Origin: a beta proteobacterium KB13
GTDB taxonomy: Bacteria; Pseudomonadota; Gammaproteobacteria; Burkholderiales; Methylophilaceae
DNA: 64,000 bases
Assembly: GCA_000156155.1 (NCBI GenBank)
Contig: DS995299.1
Location: 1,045,400-1,109,399 of the forward strand
Reading direction: 5' to 3'
Of the stretch, positions 29,892 to 39,481 are shown in pieces. The notes beneath the pieces were generated by a model. The model was given only the letters and a program-made list of their open reading frames with translations. It searched no databases and had not been told where the DNA came from. Numbering within the stretch: the first letter of the stretch is position 1; the number at the start of each line of letters is the position of its first letter. Position numbers and translations under genes: made by a program.

Positions 29892-29920
29892 ATTTTATAA
29901 TATTTGCCTGTAAAAGACAA
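29892..29920 (-). promoter_or_regulatory. Sigma-70-like promoter of the spc operon
   Basis: TTGTCT (29920-29915) and TAAAAT (29897-29892) on the minus strand are separated by 17 bases, just after the rpsQ stop codon. The predicted start near 29885 gives an unusually long leader of about 97 bases before rplN. This marks the S10/spc operon boundary, as in E. coli. Confidence 0.6.
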
Positions 29921-29923
29921 GTA

Positions 29924-30193
29924 TTAATTAACTTGCGGAGCTTTTGATAAAACTTTAGTAACCACCCATGTTTTCGTTTTTGACATTGGTTTAGACTCAG
30001 CAATTTCAACTAAATCGCCTTCACCAATTTCATTTTTTTCGTCATGAGCATGAAATTTATTGGACAGTTTTATCACTTTACCAACGACTGGATGCTTTAC
30101 TCTTCTTTCAACCAGCACTGTGACTGTCTTGTCCATTTTGTTACTTAGAACCTTGCCTTGCATAGTTCTAATATTTTTTTGAGCTTCAACCAT
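29924..30193 (-). CDS. rpsQ: 30S ribosomal protein S17
   Basis: The 89-residue OB-fold protein has [34 protein letters not shown] and [32 protein letters not shown]. It is the last gene of the S10 operon; the next gene, rplN, is 135 bases away behind its own promoter. Confidence 0.98.
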   Translation of the reverse strand: MVEAQKNIRTMQGKVLSNKMDKTVTVLVERRVKHPVVGKVIKLSNKFHAHDEKNEIGEGDLVEIAESKPMSKTKTWVVTKVLSKAPQVN

Positions 30194-30196
30194 TAT

Positions 30197-30391
30197 TTAG
30201 TTAGCCTCCACTTTTTCAGCCATCACATGTTTTACACGTGCAATGTCTTTTTTAATTTTAGATATCTGGTCAGTTTTATTTGACTGCTGCATTGTTAATT
30301 GCATTTTTGCGTTAAATTGAGCCTTTCTCAATTCAATTAACTCTTTACCAAGATCTTCAACAGATTTTTTTCTTAATTCAACAGCTTTCAT
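30197..30391 (-). CDS. rpmC: 50S ribosomal protein L29
   Basis: The 64-residue helical protein MKAVELRKKSVEDLGKELIELRKAQFNAKMQLTMQQ...IKKDIARVKHVMAEK is L29. GGAGG lies 8 bases before the ATG at 30391, overlapping the end of rplP; the longer frame from 30406 would start at a TTG inside that ribosome binding site. Confidence 0.97.
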   Translation of the reverse strand: MKAVELRKKSVEDLGKELIELRKAQFNAKMQLTMQQSNKTDQISKIKKDIARVKHVMAEKVEAN

Positions 30392-30395
30392 CCAA

Positions 30396-30812
30396 CTAAC
30401 CTCCAATGTGTCTTGTTATAAATGTTGTTTGCACTGGAAGTTTAGCGGCTGCAAGCCTAAAAGCTTCTCTAGCTAACTCCTCAGGTACGCCATCCATTTC
30501 ATACAACATTTTTCCTGGTTTGATTTCGGCAACATAATACTCAACACTACCTTTACCTTTACCCATACGAACCTCAGCAGGTTTTTTTGAAATCGGCTTA
30601 TCTGGGAACATACGTATCCATACACGTCCGCCCCTCTTGATATGTCTAGTCATCACTCTTCGAGCAGCCTCAATCTGACGGGCTGTAATTCTTCCGCGAG
30701 TAATTGCCTTAAGGCCGAACTCACCAAAGCTAACTTTGTTACCAGTAGTTGCGATACCAGTATTTCTGCCTTTATGTTGTTTTCTAAATTTTTGTTTTGC
30801 TGGTTGTAACAT
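30396..30812 (-). CDS. rplP: 50S ribosomal protein L16
   Basis: The 138-residue protein [19 protein letters not shown]...[46 protein letters not shown]...[20 protein letters not shown] matches L16, located near the A site of the 50S subunit. Two bases separate it from rpsC. Confidence 0.98.
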   Translation of the reverse strand: MLQPAKQKFRKQHKGRNTGIATTGNKVSFGEFGLKAITRGRITARQIEAARRVMTRHIKRGGRVWIRMFPDKPISKKPAEVRMGKGKGSVEYYVAEIKPGKMLYEMDGVPEELAREAFRLAAAKLPVQTTFITRHIGG

Positions 30813-30814
30813 AA

Positions 30815-31663
30815 TTAAGCCTCGTTATTATCTTTGCCTGATTCTTCATTTGAAGACTCTGTGGTGTCAGCTTTATCCGTAACTACAGGTTCCTCTTTCA
30901 CTTCAGTTTTCTTCGTAGCAGCTTTTACTGTTGTTTTTTTTGCAGCTGGTTTTGCTGCTTTTTTTGCCGGTTTATTGTCATCTAATGATTTATCGCCAAC
31001 AACATCTTTTGTAATTGGTGATGCAACTTTATCATCTTGAAATACTTCACCTTTATAAATCCAAACTTTAATTCCAATAATTCCGTATTGTGTTTGAGCT
31101 CTTGCTACACCATAGTCAATATCTGCTCGAAGTGTATGAAGCGGAACTCTTCCTTCACGGTACCATTCTGATCGGGCAATTTCGATACCATTAAGTCTTC
31201 CAGAACTCATAATTTTTATGCCCTGAGCGCCTAATCTCATTGCATTCTGCATCGCTCTTTTCATAGCTCTTCTAAACTGAACACGCTTTTCAAGCTGTTG
31301 AGCAATACTCTGAGCAATCAAAGTAGCATCGATTTCAGGTTTTCTTACTTCTTCAATATTAAGCTGAACAGGAATACCCATTAATCCTTGAAGGTCAGAA
31401 CGAAGATTCTCAATATCCTCACCTTTTTTACCAATAACAATACCTGGTCTGGCTGTCATTATTGTTACTTTCGCATTTTTTGCTGGACGCTCAATGATGA
31501 TCTTACTCACTGCGGCATTAGCTAGCTTTTTATTTAAGAATTCTCTTACTTTAATATCATTATTTAAAAAAACAGGGAAATTCTTAGTACTAGTAAACCA
31601 TTTAGACGACCAGTTCTTTTGAACACCTAAACGAAAACCAATTGGATTAATTTTTTGACCCAT
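30815..31663 (-). CDS. rpsC: 30S ribosomal protein S3 with extended low-complexity C-terminus
   Basis: Residues 1-210 are normal S3: [22 protein letters not shown], the KH domain near residues 39-107 with [15 protein letters not shown], and [20 protein letters not shown]. The protein has 282 residues, about 50 more than E. coli S3. The added tail starts Lys/Ala-rich ([15 protein letters not shown], about residues 231-245) and ends acidic ([15 protein letters not shown]). Its first part resembles the repeat unit in the L17 tail of this genome. S3 lines the mRNA entry channel. Confidence 0.97.
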   Translation of the reverse strand: MGQKINPIGFRLGVQKNWSSKWFTSTKNFPVFLNNDIKVREFLNKKLANAAVSKIIIERPAKNAKVTIMTARPGIVIGKKGEDIENLRSDLQGLMGIPVQLNIEEVRKPEIDATLIAQSIAQQLEKRVQFRRAMKRAMQNAMRLGAQGIKIMSSGRLNGIEIARSEWYREGRVPLHTLRADIDYGVARAQTQYGIIGIKVWIYKGEVFQDDKVASPITKDVVGDKSLDDNKPAKKAAKPAAKKTTVKAATKKTEVKEEPVVTDKADTTESSNEESGKDNNEA

Positions 31664-31672
31664 AATTCTCTC

Positions 31673-32011
31673 TTAACTTCCTACTGTCACTTTGATGTGA
31701 CATGTTGGTTTAATAATTCTTCCAGCACGGCCTTTTGCACGAGCTCGAATCCGTTTGAAGACCATACCTTTATCAACGGTGATGGTTTTAACTTTTAATT
31801 CGTCGATATCAGCGCCATTATTATTTTCAGCGTTTGCAATAGCAGATTCGACAACTTTCTTGATAATTTCAGCGCCTTTTTTTGGGCTAAAAGTCAGAAT
31901 ATTTAAAGCATTATCAACTTTTTTTCCTCGAACCTGATCAGCAACAAGACGGGCTTTTTGAGGAGAAATTCTCACACCTCTTAAGATTGCAGAAACTTCA
32001 TTAGTAGCCAT
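31673..32011 (-). CDS. rplV: 50S ribosomal protein L22
   Basis: The 112-residue protein has [32 protein letters not shown] and the tunnel-lining hairpin [28 protein letters not shown]. No insertion is seen in the loop that alters macrolide response. Confidence 0.98.
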   Translation of the reverse strand: MATNEVSAILRGVRISPQKARLVADQVRGKKVDNALNILTFSPKKGAEIIKKVVESAIANAENNNGADIDELKVKTITVDKGMVFKRIRARAKGRAGRIIKPTCHIKVTVGS

Positions 32012-32013
32012 AA

Positions 32014-32286
32014 TTATTTCGCCTTCCTGTCGCCGGAGTGACCTTTAAAAGTTCTAGTTGCAGCAAATTCACCTAATTTGTGTCCAACCATGTTTTCAGT
32101 AATTAAAACTGGAACATGTTGTCTACCGTTGTGAACTGCAATGGTTAAACCGATAAAGCTAGGTAAAATCATTGATCTTCTTGACCAAGTCTTAATTGGT
32201 TTTCTATCTCTTGTTTCTTGAGCAACATCTACTTTTTTAGATAGATGCGAATCAACAAAAGGTCCTTTTTTAATTGATCTTGACAT
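32014..32286 (-). CDS. rpsS: 30S ribosomal protein S19
   Basis: The 90-residue protein [19 protein letters not shown]...[60 protein letters not shown] is a complete S19 of the 30S head. Confidence 0.98.
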   Translation of the reverse strand: MSRSIKKGPFVDSHLSKKVDVAQETRDRKPIKTWSRRSMILPSFIGLTIAVHNGRQHVPVLITENMVGHKLGEFAATRTFKGHSGDRKAK

Positions 32287-32292
32287 AGTTAA

Positions 32293-33126
32293 TTACCTCT
32301 TATTAGCCGGTCTGCGGCTAACTCTCATGTTATCAGTACGTTTGTTATTTCTAGTTCTGTATCCCTTGGTTGGAACACCCCATGGGCTTACTGGATGGCG
32401 TCCACCAGAAGTACGGCCTTCACCGCCGCCATGTGGGTGATCGACTGGGTTCATCACAACACCTCGAACAGTCGGTCTCACACCTCTCCATCGAACAGCA
32501 CCAGCTTTGCCAAGTTTTCTTAATGAGTGCTCGTCGTTTCCTACTTCACCAATTGTTGCAATGCAGTTGATATGGACTTTTCTTACCTCACCTGATCTTA
32601 AACGAAGCTGAGCGTATTCACCTTCTCTAGCTAATAGCTGAACAGAGGTACCAGCTGATCTCGCAATCTGTGCACCCTTGCCTGGTTTAAGCTCAACACA
32701 GTGAATGGTAGTGCCGACAGGAATATTCTTAATCGGCATCGCATTACCAGTTTTGATTGGAGCGACTTGTCCAGTTAAGATCTCTGTTCCAACTTCTAGG
32801 CCACGTGGAGCAACAATGTATCGTCTTTCTCCATCGGCATAGCATAAGAGAGCTAAGCGTGAGCTTCTGTTTGGATCATATTCAATACGTTCAACTTTGG
32901 CTGGAATATCGTGCTTGTTACGCTTAAAATCGACAATACGGATGTGGTGTTTATGACCGCCTCCGCGATGACGAACCGTTATTCGACCATTGTTATTTCT
33001 TCCGGACTTTTGAATTTTCTTTTCAAGTAAAGGAGCATGTGGTTTACCCTTATGTAAACCCTCAGTAACTACTTTTTGTAATCCTCTTTGTCCTGGCGTT
33101 GTAGGTTTAACTTTTAAAATAGACAT
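32293..33126 (-). CDS. rplB: 50S ribosomal protein L2
   Basis: The 277-residue protein, needed for peptidyl transferase activity and subunit joining, has [39 protein letters not shown] and the C-terminal [40 protein letters not shown] containing the conserved His of the PHGGG motif. Confidence 0.98.
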   Translation of the reverse strand: MSILKVKPTTPGQRGLQKVVTEGLHKGKPHAPLLEKKIQKSGRNNNGRITVRHRGGGHKHHIRIVDFKRNKHDIPAKVERIEYDPNRSSRLALLCYADGERRYIVAPRGLEVGTEILTGQVAPIKTGNAMPIKNIPVGTTIHCVELKPGKGAQIARSAGTSVQLLAREGEYAQLRLRSGEVRKVHINCIATIGEVGNDEHSLRKLGKAGAVRWRGVRPTVRGVVMNPVDHPHGGGEGRTSGGRHPVSPWGVPTKGYRTRNNKRTDNMRVSRRPANKR

Positions 33127-33131
33127 ATTCG

Positions 33132-33440
33132 TTAATCTCCAACAAAATTAATTTCTTGACCAGGCTTAAGAGATACATAAGCTTTTTTCCAGTCAGCGCG
33201 TTTACCAAAATTGTTACCACGTCTTTTAGTTTTACCCTTCATGTTAAGAAGATTAACTGCAGTAACTTCTACTTTAAACATTAATTCAACAGCCTCTTTT
33301 ACTTGATCTTTGGTTGCTGATTTTCTCACTTTAAATGCTACTTGGTTGAATTTATCAGCCACGTAAGTTGCTTTTTCAGTGATTTGTGGAGCAACAATTG
33401 CATTAAGTGTTTGGCTGTTTTTAATAGTTATTTCACTCAT
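33132..33440 (-). CDS. rplW: 50S ribosomal protein L23
   Basis: The 102-residue protein at the tunnel exit has [64 protein letters not shown]. It overlaps the end of rplD by 4 bases. L23 is the docking site for trigger factor and SRP in characterised ribosomes. Confidence 0.98.
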   Translation of the reverse strand: MSEITIKNSQTLNAIVAPQITEKATYVADKFNQVAFKVRKSATKDQVKEAVELMFKVEVTAVNLLNMKGKTKRRGNNFGKRADWKKAYVSLKPGQEINFVGD

Positions 33441-34063
33441 GCAAACATCTCCTCGATAGTCTTAAGCGCTTGCTCAGTTACGATAACTTTGGAAAAATGA
33501 ACAAGGCTTACTGGATCAATATATCTTGCTTCAACAACAAGAGCTGTCGGAATATTTCTTGATGATAAATATAAGTTTTCATCAAACTCATTCGTGATTA
33601 CCAAAACGTTGTTTTCAATATTAAAGTTTTTAATTAGTTCATTGAAAGACTTTGTTTTTGGTTTATCCACTTTGAATTCCTCAACCACTGTAAGGCGGTC
33701 TTGGCGAACCAGCTCAGAAAAGATGGATTTCATTCCTGTACGATAAGCTTTTTTATTTACTTTCTTAGAATAATTTTCATCAGGGCGATTTGGGAATGCA
33801 CGGCCACCAGATCTCCAAATAGGGCTTGATGTCATACCTGCACGGGCATTACCTGTTCCCTTTTGTCTAAAAGGTTTTCTTGTGCTGTGTTTTACTTCGG
33901 CTCTTGTTTTTTGAGCGCGTGTAGCAACACGGGCGTTAGCCATATAAGACACTACTAGTTGATGAACTAATGATTCTTTAAAATCAGCAGCAAATATAGC
34001 ATCAGAAGCTTTCACTTTTTTTGTTGATGCCTTACCTTTATTATCGACTAATTTAATATCCAT
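33437..34063 (-). CDS. rplD: 50S ribosomal protein L4
   Basis: The 208-residue protein has ARVATRAQKTRAEVKHSTRKPFRQKGTGNARAGMTSSPIWRSGGRAFPNRPDENYSKKVNKKAYR, the extended loop of L4 that reaches into the exit tunnel. In E. coli L4 represses its own operon by acting on the S10 leader. It overlaps rplC by 1 base and rplW by 4. Confidence 0.98.
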   Translation of the reverse strand: MDIKLVDNKGKASTKKVKASDAIFAADFKESLVHQLVVSYMANARVATRAQKTRAEVKHSTRKPFRQKGTGNARAGMTSSPIWRSGGRAFPNRPDENYSKKVNKKAYRTGMKSIFSELVRQDRLTVVEEFKVDKPKTKSFNELIKNFNIENNVLVITNEFDENLYLSSRNIPTALVVEARYIDPVSLVHFSKVIVTEQALKTIEEMFA

Positions 34064-34713
34064 TATTTAGTCTCCTTTGCTTTTACTGCAGGCTTGATTG
34101 TTACATTAGAACCAGATGAACCAGGAACCGCGCCCTTGATCATAATTAGATTTCTATTCTCATCAACTCTAATCACTTCAAGATTTTGAGTAGTTCTAGT
34201 AACTGCACCCATATGTCCAGCCATCTTCTTACCTTTAAAGACACGGCCTGGATCCTGACACATACCTGTTGAACCTGGAGCATTGTGTGAGATGGAATTA
34301 CCATGAGTAGCTCGTTGTGAGCCAAAATGATGGCGTTTAATTCCGCCTTGGAAACCCTTACCAATTGTAGTACCAGTAATATCCACTTTTTGGCCAGCCT
34401 CAAAAATTGAGACTTTTAATTCGCCACCAAGTTGGAAATTATTTAATTCATCACCAGTAACTCTGAATTCTTTGAGACCATCAATCGAATCAACACCAGC
34501 TTTAGCTAAGTGTCCTTTGATAGACTTATTTAATTTTGAAGATTTTGAATTGCCATAGGACACTTGAAGTCCGTTATAGCCGTTATCATCAATTTTTTTG
34601 ATCTGTGTCACTTTGTTAGGAACAACCTCAAGTACCGTGACAGGAACACTGTTTCCGTCCTCAGTAAATAAGCGAGTCATTCCCACTTTGCGACCAACAA
34701 GCCCTAAGCTCAT
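34063..34713 (-). CDS. rplC: 50S ribosomal protein L3
   Basis: The 216-residue protein has the signature [30 protein letters not shown] and the peptidyl-transferase loop [52 protein letters not shown], with the Gln that is N5-methylated in E. coli (PrmB target). It follows a 103-base gap after rpsJ that carries a promoter and a terminator-like hairpin. Confidence 0.98.
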   Translation of the reverse strand: MSLGLVGRKVGMTRLFTEDGNSVPVTVLEVVPNKVTQIKKIDDNGYNGLQVSYGNSKSSKLNKSIKGHLAKAGVDSIDGLKEFRVTGDELNNFQLGGELKVSIFEAGQKVDITGTTIGKGFQGGIKRHHFGSQRATHGNSISHNAPGSTGMCQDPGRVFKGKKMAGHMGAVTRTTQNLEVIRVDENRNLIMIKGAVPGSSGSNVTIKPAVKAKETK

Positions 34714-34740
34714 GATCTTTTCCTTTATCTTATTATTATT

Positions 34741-34768
34741 AAAAAAACTAATTACAATTGATTAGTTT
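34741..34768 (-). terminator. Attenuator-like hairpin in the rplC leader
   Basis: On the minus strand AAACTAAT and ATTAGTTT pair in an 8-bp AT-rich stem with an 8-base loop, and the stem runs into seven consecutive T. It lies about 30 bases before the rplC start codon and downstream of the promoter at 34795-34822. The shape is that of a weak intrinsic terminator, so it may attenuate transcription into the S10 operon. Confidence 0.55.
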
Positions 34769-34794
34769 CTGCTTTATTACAATTAAGAGCGTGA

Positions 34795-34822
34795 ATTATA
34801 CAGAACTCTTAAAATATTACAA
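34795..34822 (-). promoter_or_regulatory. Sigma-70 promoter between rpsJ and rplC
   Basis: TTGTAA (34822-34817) and TATAAT (34800-34795) on the minus strand are separated by 16 bases. The -35 box contains the TAA stop codon of rpsJ. The predicted start near 34788 gives a 75-base leader including the attenuator-like hairpin. An internal promoter splitting rpsJ from the rest of the S10 operon differs from the E. coli layout. Confidence 0.65.
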
Positions 34823-35122
34823 CTTGATTTCGACATCCACACCTGCAGCGAGTTCTAATTTCATTAGGGCATCTACAGTTTTATCAGTTGGGTCTAATAT
34901 GTCCATTAATCTTAAATGAGTACGGATTTCAAACTGATCTCTTGATTTTTTATTTACGTGTGGAGAACGAAGTAAATCATATCTCTCTTTTTTAGTAGGT
35001 AAAGGAATTGGTCCTTTAACAATAGCGCCAGTCCGTTTTGCTGTATCAACAATTTCCTGAGCTGATTGATCAATTAACTTATAATCAAAAGCTTTTAATC
35101 TAATTCTAATTTTTTGATTCAT
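34817..35122 (-). CDS. rpsJ: 30S ribosomal protein S10 (NusE)
   Basis: The 101-residue protein [89 protein letters not shown] is S10, which also links NusG and antitermination complexes. An ATG two codons upstream (35128) is also in frame. I favour 35122 because AAAGG is 9 bases from it, against 3 from the first ATG. It follows tuf copy 1 by about 60 bases. Confidence 0.96.
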   Translation of the reverse strand: MNQKIRIRLKAFDYKLIDQSAQEIVDTAKRTGAIVKGPIPLPTKKERYDLLRSPHVNKKSRDQFEIRTHLRLMDILDPTDKTVDALMKLELAAGVDVEIKL

Positions 35123-35146
35123 TTCCATTTACCTTTCAAAGAACGA

Positions 35147-35169
35147 ACGCCCCACAAAAAGTGAGGCGC
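35147..35169 (-). promoter_or_regulatory. Stem-loop between tuf and rpsJ
   Basis: In the minus-strand RNA GCGCCUCAC and GUGGGGCGU form a 9-bp stem with two G-U pairs and a five-U loop. On the plus strand the central wobble becomes a C-A mismatch, so the minus-strand RNA is the likely functional form. The U-tract after it (UUCGUUCUUUG) is interrupted, so it is either a leaky terminator after tuf or an S10-type leader element. Confidence 0.5.
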
Positions 35170-35186
35170 TTTTTTATTTTTATTTA

Positions 35187-36377
35187 TTACTCAACAATCT
35201 TTGCAACAACACCCGCACCAACGGTACGGCCACCTTCACGAACAGCGAAGCGTAAACCTTCTTCCATCGCGATCGGAGCAATCAATGTTGCTGTAATCGA
35301 TACGTTGTCGCCTGGCATTACCATTTCTGTACCTTCTGGTAACTCCACAGCGCCTGTTACGTCTGTTGTTCTAAAGTAGAACTGAGGACGATATCCATTA
35401 AAGAATGGAGTGTGTCGACCACCTTCATCTTTACTTAAACAGTAAATTTCAGCAGTAAATTTTGTGTGTGGTGTAATTGAACCTGGTTTCGCAAGCACTT
35501 GGCCACGTTCAACATCTTCACGTTTTGTACCTCTTAAAAGCACACCCACGTTGTCACCTGCTTGACCTTCGTCAAGTAACTTACGGAACATTTCTACACC
35601 AGTACATGTTGTTTTTTCAGTTGCTTTGATACCAACGATTTCAATCTCTTCGTTGACCTTAATAATGCCACGCTCTACACGGCCGGTTACCACAGTACCT
35701 CGACCAGAGATAGAGAACACGTCCTCTACTGGCATCAAGAAGGTACCATCCACTGCACGCTCTGGAGTTGGGATGTATGAGTCAAGTGCTTCCGCAAGTT
35801 TAAGAATTGCTGGCTCACCAATCTCAGATTGGTCACCTTCAAGAGCTTTAAGAGCAGAACCCATGATAATTGGAGTGTCATCACCTGGGAATTCGTATTT
35901 ATTTAATAAGTCACGAACTTCCATTTCTACTAATTCGAGTAATTCTTTGTCATCCACCATATCAGCTTTGTTAAGGAATACAACGATGTATGGCACACCC
36001 ACTTGGCGTGATAAAAGGATGTGTTCACGAGTTTGTGGCATTGGGCCGTCAGCTGCAGAACATACGAGAATCGCACCATCCATTTGAGCAGCGCCGGTAA
36101 TCATGTTTTTCACATAATCCGCGTGGCCTGGGCAATCAACGTGAGCATAGTGACGAGTTTCAGTTTCGTATTCAACGTGAGCAGTATTAATCGTAATACC
36201 ACGAGCTCTTTCTTCAGGAGCTGAATCAATCGCTGCATAATCTTTAGCTTCACCACCGTGTTTCTTAGTCAGAATCGTTGTGATCGCAGCTGTTAATGTT
36301 GTTTTACCATGATCCACGTGGCCAATTGTGCCGACGTTAACATGGGGTTTGGTACGCTCAAATTTACCTTTAGCCAT
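35187..36377 (-). CDS. tuf: Elongation factor Tu, copy 1
   Basis: EF-Tu delivers aminoacyl-tRNA to the ribosome as a GTP complex. The 396-residue protein has the G-domain motifs [25 protein letters not shown] and NKADMVDD, then domains 2 and 3 ending in [15 protein letters not shown]. This copy is in its ancestral str operon place, 18 bases after fusA. The protein is identical to copy 2 at 51380-52570. Confidence 0.99.
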   Translation of the reverse strand: MAKGKFERTKPHVNVGTIGHVDHGKTTLTAAITTILTKKHGGEAKDYAAIDSAPEERARGITINTAHVEYETETRHYAHVDCPGHADYVKNMITGAAQMDGAILVCSAADGPMPQTREHILLSRQVGVPYIVVFLNKADMVDDKELLELVEMEVRDLLNKYEFPGDDTPIIMGSALKALEGDQSEIGEPAILKLAEALDSYIPTPERAVDGTFLMPVEDVFSISGRGTVVTGRVERGIIKVNEEIEIVGIKATEKTTCTGVEMFRKLLDEGQAGDNVGVLLRGTKREDVERGQVLAKPGSITPHTKFTAEIYCLSKDEGGRHTPFFNGYRPQFYFRTTDVTGAVELPEGTEMVMPGDNVSITATLIAPIAMEEGLRFAVREGGRTVGAGVVAKIVE

Positions 36378-36405
36378 AATATATTCCTTAAAAAATTACT
36401 CTTTA
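35187..36405. repeat. Duplicated tuf segment, copy 1 (in str operon)
   Basis: This 1219-base segment recurs at 51380-52598 in the same orientation, with no difference seen by eye. It spans the whole tuf gene, its ribosome binding site and the last codons of fusA. Identity begins exactly at the tuf stop codon on one side and ends ten bases into the fusA 3' end on the other. Confidence 0.93.
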
Positions 36406-38489
36406 TTCATAATTGCTTCAGCCACATTTCTTGGAGCTTCAGCATAATGTTTAAATTCCATTGAGTATGTTGCTCTACCCTGACTCAATGACCTTAATGT
36501 TGTTGAATAGCCAAACATTTCTGATAATGGCACTTCAACAGTGATTACTTTTCCAGTGGCGTTGTCGTCCATCCCTTGAACAATGCCACGTCTTGACGAT
36601 AAGTCACCCATGACATCACCCATGTATTCTTCGGGTGTTTCCACCTCAACAGCCATCATTGGCTCAAGAATCACAGGGTCTGCTTTTTTACATGCATCCT
36701 TAAACGCAAAGGAGGCAGCCATCTTAAAAGCGTTTTCGTTTGAATCCACATCGTGGTATGAACCGTCATATAAAGTTACTTTAACGTCTTCAATTGGATA
36801 GCCTGCAAGAACGCCTGCAACGATCGTCTCTTGAAGACCTTTGTCAACCGCCGGAATAAATTCACGAGGTACGGTGCCGCCTTTAATGGCATCAACAAAC
36901 TCATAACCCTTGCCTTGTTCATTTGGCTCAACTTTTAACCAAACGTGGCCGTATTGACCTTTACCACCAGACTGTTTAACGAACTTGCCTTCAGCATCAA
37001 CAGATTTTTTGATCGCTTCACGATAAGCCACTTGAGGAGAACCGATGTTGGCTTCAACATTAAATTCTCTTTTCATACGATCAACTAAAATTTCTAAATG
37101 AAGCTCACCCATACCAGAAATAATAGTCTGGTTAGTTTCTTCATCCGTTTTAACTCTAAATGATGGGTCTTCTTGTGCTAATCTGTTTAGAGCAATACCC
37201 ATTTTTTCTTGGTCTGCTTTTGTTTTCGGCTCAACTGCAACGTGGATCACTGGGTCTGGGAAGATCATTCTTTCAAGGACAATGTCTTTACCGACAGCGC
37301 ATAGAGTATCCCCAGTAGTTACATCTTTGAGACCAACTGCTGCAGCGATATCACCTGCACGGACTTCTTTGATCTCTTCTCTTGAGTTAGCATGCATTTG
37401 AAGAATTCGACCAACACGTTCTTTTTTTCCTTTAACTGCATTCTGAACTGAGTCACCCGCATTAATGACACCAGAATAAACCCTGAAGAATGTTAGTGAC
37501 CCTACAAAAGGGTCAGTCATGATTTTAAATGCGAGTGCAGAGAAGGGTTCCTCATCGGTTGGTTTACGTGACATCTCTTTTTCACCAGAAACATCAGTCC
37601 CCTTAATCGCTGGAACATCAATTGGGGATGGCATTAGCTCAATTACTTTATCAAGCATAGCCTGAACGCCTTTGTTTTTAAAAGCAGAACCAAGCATCAT
37701 TGGTACGATTTCATTACCAATGGTTCTAAGTCTTAACCCTTCGAGAATTTCTGTTTCAGATAAATCACCCGTTTCAAGGTATTTATTCATTAAATCTTCA
37801 TTTGCTTCAGCAGCCGTTTCAAGTAATTCACCTCTCCATTTATTGCAGGTATCAACTAATTCTGCTGGTATTTCACGGTAGTCAAATTTCATACCCATTG
37901 ACGCCTCATCCCAATAGATAGCTTGCATCTTAATAAGGTCTACAACCCCTTCAAACGTTTCGGCAGCACCGATTGGAACTTGTAATGGAATAGGATTAGC
38001 TTTTAATCTTGTTTTCATTTGCTCATGGACTTTGAAGAAATCAGCGCCCATTCTGTCCATTTTATTAACGAATGCAATACGTGGAACATTGTATTTATTA
38101 GCCTGTCTCCAAACTGTTTCTGATTGAGGCTGAACTCCGCCTACGGCACAATAGACCATACATGCGCCATCCAATACACGCATGGACCGCTCAACTTCAA
38201 TGGTGAAATCAACGTGACCAGGGGTATCAATAATATTGATACGGTGTTCATCAAATTGCTGAGCCATGCCAGACCAGAAGCAGGTTGTCGCGGCTGATGT
38301 GATGGTAATACCACGCTCTTGTTCTTGTTCCATCCAATCCATAGTGGCTGCGCCGTCATGCACTTCACCAATCTTATGGCTTATACCAGTGTAGTAGAGA
38401 ATACGCTCAGTGGTTGTAGTTTTACCAGCATCAATGTGAGCACTAATACCTATGTTTCTATATTTGTCAATTGGAGTTTTACGAGCCAC
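36396..38489 (-). CDS. fusA: Elongation factor G
   Basis: EF-G drives translocation and, with RRF, ribosome recycling. The 697-residue protein has G1-G5 motifs ([66 protein letters not shown]) and domains II-V with [10 protein letters not shown] and the C-terminal [22 protein letters not shown]. It is the third gene of the str operon. Its last codons (AAA GAG TAA) are part of the segment repeated upstream of tuf copy 2. Confidence 0.99.
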   Translation of the reverse strand: MARKTPIDKYRNIGISAHIDAGKTTTTERILYYTGISHKIGEVHDGAATMDWMEQEQERGITITSAATTCFWSGMAQQFDEHRINIIDTPGHVDFTIEVERSMRVLDGACMVYCAVGGVQPQSETVWRQANKYNVPRIAFVNKMDRMGADFFKVHEQMKTRLKANPIPLQVPIGAAETFEGVVDLIKMQAIYWDEASMGMKFDYREIPAELVDTCNKWRGELLETAAEANEDLMNKYLETGDLSETEILEGLRLRTIGNEIVPMMLGSAFKNKGVQAMLDKVIELMPSPIDVPAIKGTDVSGEKEMSRKPTDEEPFSALAFKIMTDPFVGSLTFFRVYSGVINAGDSVQNAVKGKKERVGRILQMHANSREEIKEVRAGDIAAAVGLKDVTTGDTLCAVGKDIVLERMIFPDPVIHVAVEPKTKADQEKMGIALNRLAQEDPSFRVKTDEETNQTIISGMGELHLEILVDRMKREFNVEANIGSPQVAYREAIKKSVDAEGKFVKQSGGKGQYGHVWLKVEPNEQGKGYEFVDAIKGGTVPREFIPAVDKGLQETIVAGVLAGYPIEDVKVTLYDGSYHDVDSNENAFKMAASFAFKDACKKADPVILEPMMAVEVETPEEYMGDVMGDLSSRRGIVQGMDDNATGKVITVEVPLSEMFGYSTTLRSLSQGRATYSMEFKHYAEAPRNVAEAIMNKE

Positions 38490-38510
38490 TTAATTAATCC
38501 TCAAAAATTA

Positions 38511-38981
38511 TTAAAAACGGAAATGTGAAAACGCTTTGTTAGCTTCAGCCATACGATGGACTTCTTCTCTTTTCTTCATGGCATTACCTTTATTTTCTGA
38601 TGCATCCATGATTTCATTCGCTAGTCGAATATCCATAGATTTCTCACCACGAGATCTTGCCGCATCGCGTAACCAACGCATAGCTAATGCTTGTCTTCTA
38701 GAAGGTCTAACTTCAACTGGTACTTGGTAATTAGCGCCACCAACTCGACGACTTTTAACTTCCACTAGTGGTTTTAGGTTATCTAATGCAACGGAGAAAA
38801 CTTCAATTGGATCTTTACCACTCTTACCTTGCACTTGATCAAATGCACTATAAATAATTCTTTCAGCAACTGCTTTTTTGCCGCTGGTCATTAACACGTT
38901 AACGAATTTGGAAACCTCTTGGCTTCTAAATTTAGGATCAGGTAAGATCTCTCTTTTTGGAACTTCTCTTCTTCTTGGCAT
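38511..38981 (-). CDS. rpsG: 30S ribosomal protein S7
   Basis: The 156-residue protein [50 protein letters not shown]...[29 protein letters not shown] is S7, a primary binder of the 16S 3' domain. In E. coli it represses its own operon through the rpsL-rpsG spacer; here that spacer is only 19 bases, so the E. coli mechanism would not fit unchanged. Confidence 0.98.
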   Translation of the reverse strand: MPRRREVPKREILPDPKFRSQEVSKFVNVLMTSGKKAVAERIIYSAFDQVQGKSGKDPIEVFSVALDNLKPLVEVKSRRVGGANYQVPVEVRPSRRQALAMRWLRDAARSRGEKSMDIRLANEIMDASENKGNAMKKREEVHRMAEANKAFSHFRF

Positions 38982-39000
38982 AGTTTTAACCTTTAATTAA

Positions 39001-39378
39001 TTAAGCCTCTTTAGGACGTTTTGCACCGTATTTAGAACGGGCTTGTTTTCTATCATTAACACCGGCAGTATCTAGACTACCGCGAACAGTATGGTATCTC
39101 ACACCCGGAAGATCTTTTACACGACCTCCTCGAATCAATACAACTGAGTGTTCTTGCAGGTTGTGGCCTTCACCACCAATGTAACTAATTACTTCGTAAC
39201 CAGTGGTTAATCTCACCTTGGCCACTTTTCTCAAAGCAGAGTTAGGCTTTTTCGGAGTTGTAGTGTAAACACGAGTACACACACCACGCTTTTGTGGCGA
39301 TGCTTCAAGTGCTGGCACCTTACTTTTCTCAACGATTCGCTTTCTTGGCTTACGAATTAATTGGTTAATGGTTGGCAT
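39001..39378 (-). CDS. rpsL: 30S ribosomal protein S12
   Basis: The 125-residue decoding-centre protein has [32 protein letters not shown] and [17 protein letters not shown]. The lysines altered in streptomycin-resistant mutants (in KKPNS and RVKDLPG) are wild type. It is the first gene of the str operon, about 100 bases after rpoC. Confidence 0.98.
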   Translation of the reverse strand: MPTINQLIRKPRKRIVEKSKVPALEASPQKRGVCTRVYTTTPKKPNSALRKVAKVRLTTGYEVISYIGGEGHNLQEHSVVLIRGGRVKDLPGVRYHTVRGSLDTAGVNDRKQARSKYGAKRPKEA

Positions 39379-39411
39379 AAGTTTCCTTTAAATTTATCAA
39401 GTTCATTTTCT

Positions 39412-39450
39412 AATCTTGCACTTTTTCCATCTTAGAAAAAGCACAAGATT
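39412..39450 (-). promoter_or_regulatory. 16-bp hairpin at the head of the str operon
   Basis: Two 16-base arms (39412-39427 and 39435-39450) pair with two adjacent G-U wobbles in the minus-strand RNA and a 7-base loop. The 5' arm overlaps the -10 box of the str promoter, so only RNA reading through from rpoC can form the whole stem. RNA begun at the str promoter keeps roughly the inner half. No U-tract follows, so it is more likely a processing or regulatory hairpin than a terminator. Confidence 0.6.
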
Positions 39451-39476
39451 TTATTGTTCTTCAAGATGATTGTCAA
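39448..39476 (-). promoter_or_regulatory. Sigma-70 promoter of the str operon
   Basis: A perfect TTGACA (39476-39471) and TAAAAT (39453-39448) are separated by exactly 17 bases on the minus strand, six bases after the rpoC stop. It is the best consensus promoter in the window. The predicted start near 39441 leaves a leader of about 60 bases before rpsL. Confidence 0.8.
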
Positions 39477-39481
39477 CTATT

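Noticed and set aside
35626-36087. 153-residue open frame on the plus strand inside tuf (and the same at 51819-52280)
   Set aside because: It lies antisense to the highly conserved tuf gene, has no ribosome binding site or family match, and is duplicated only because tuf is duplicated.
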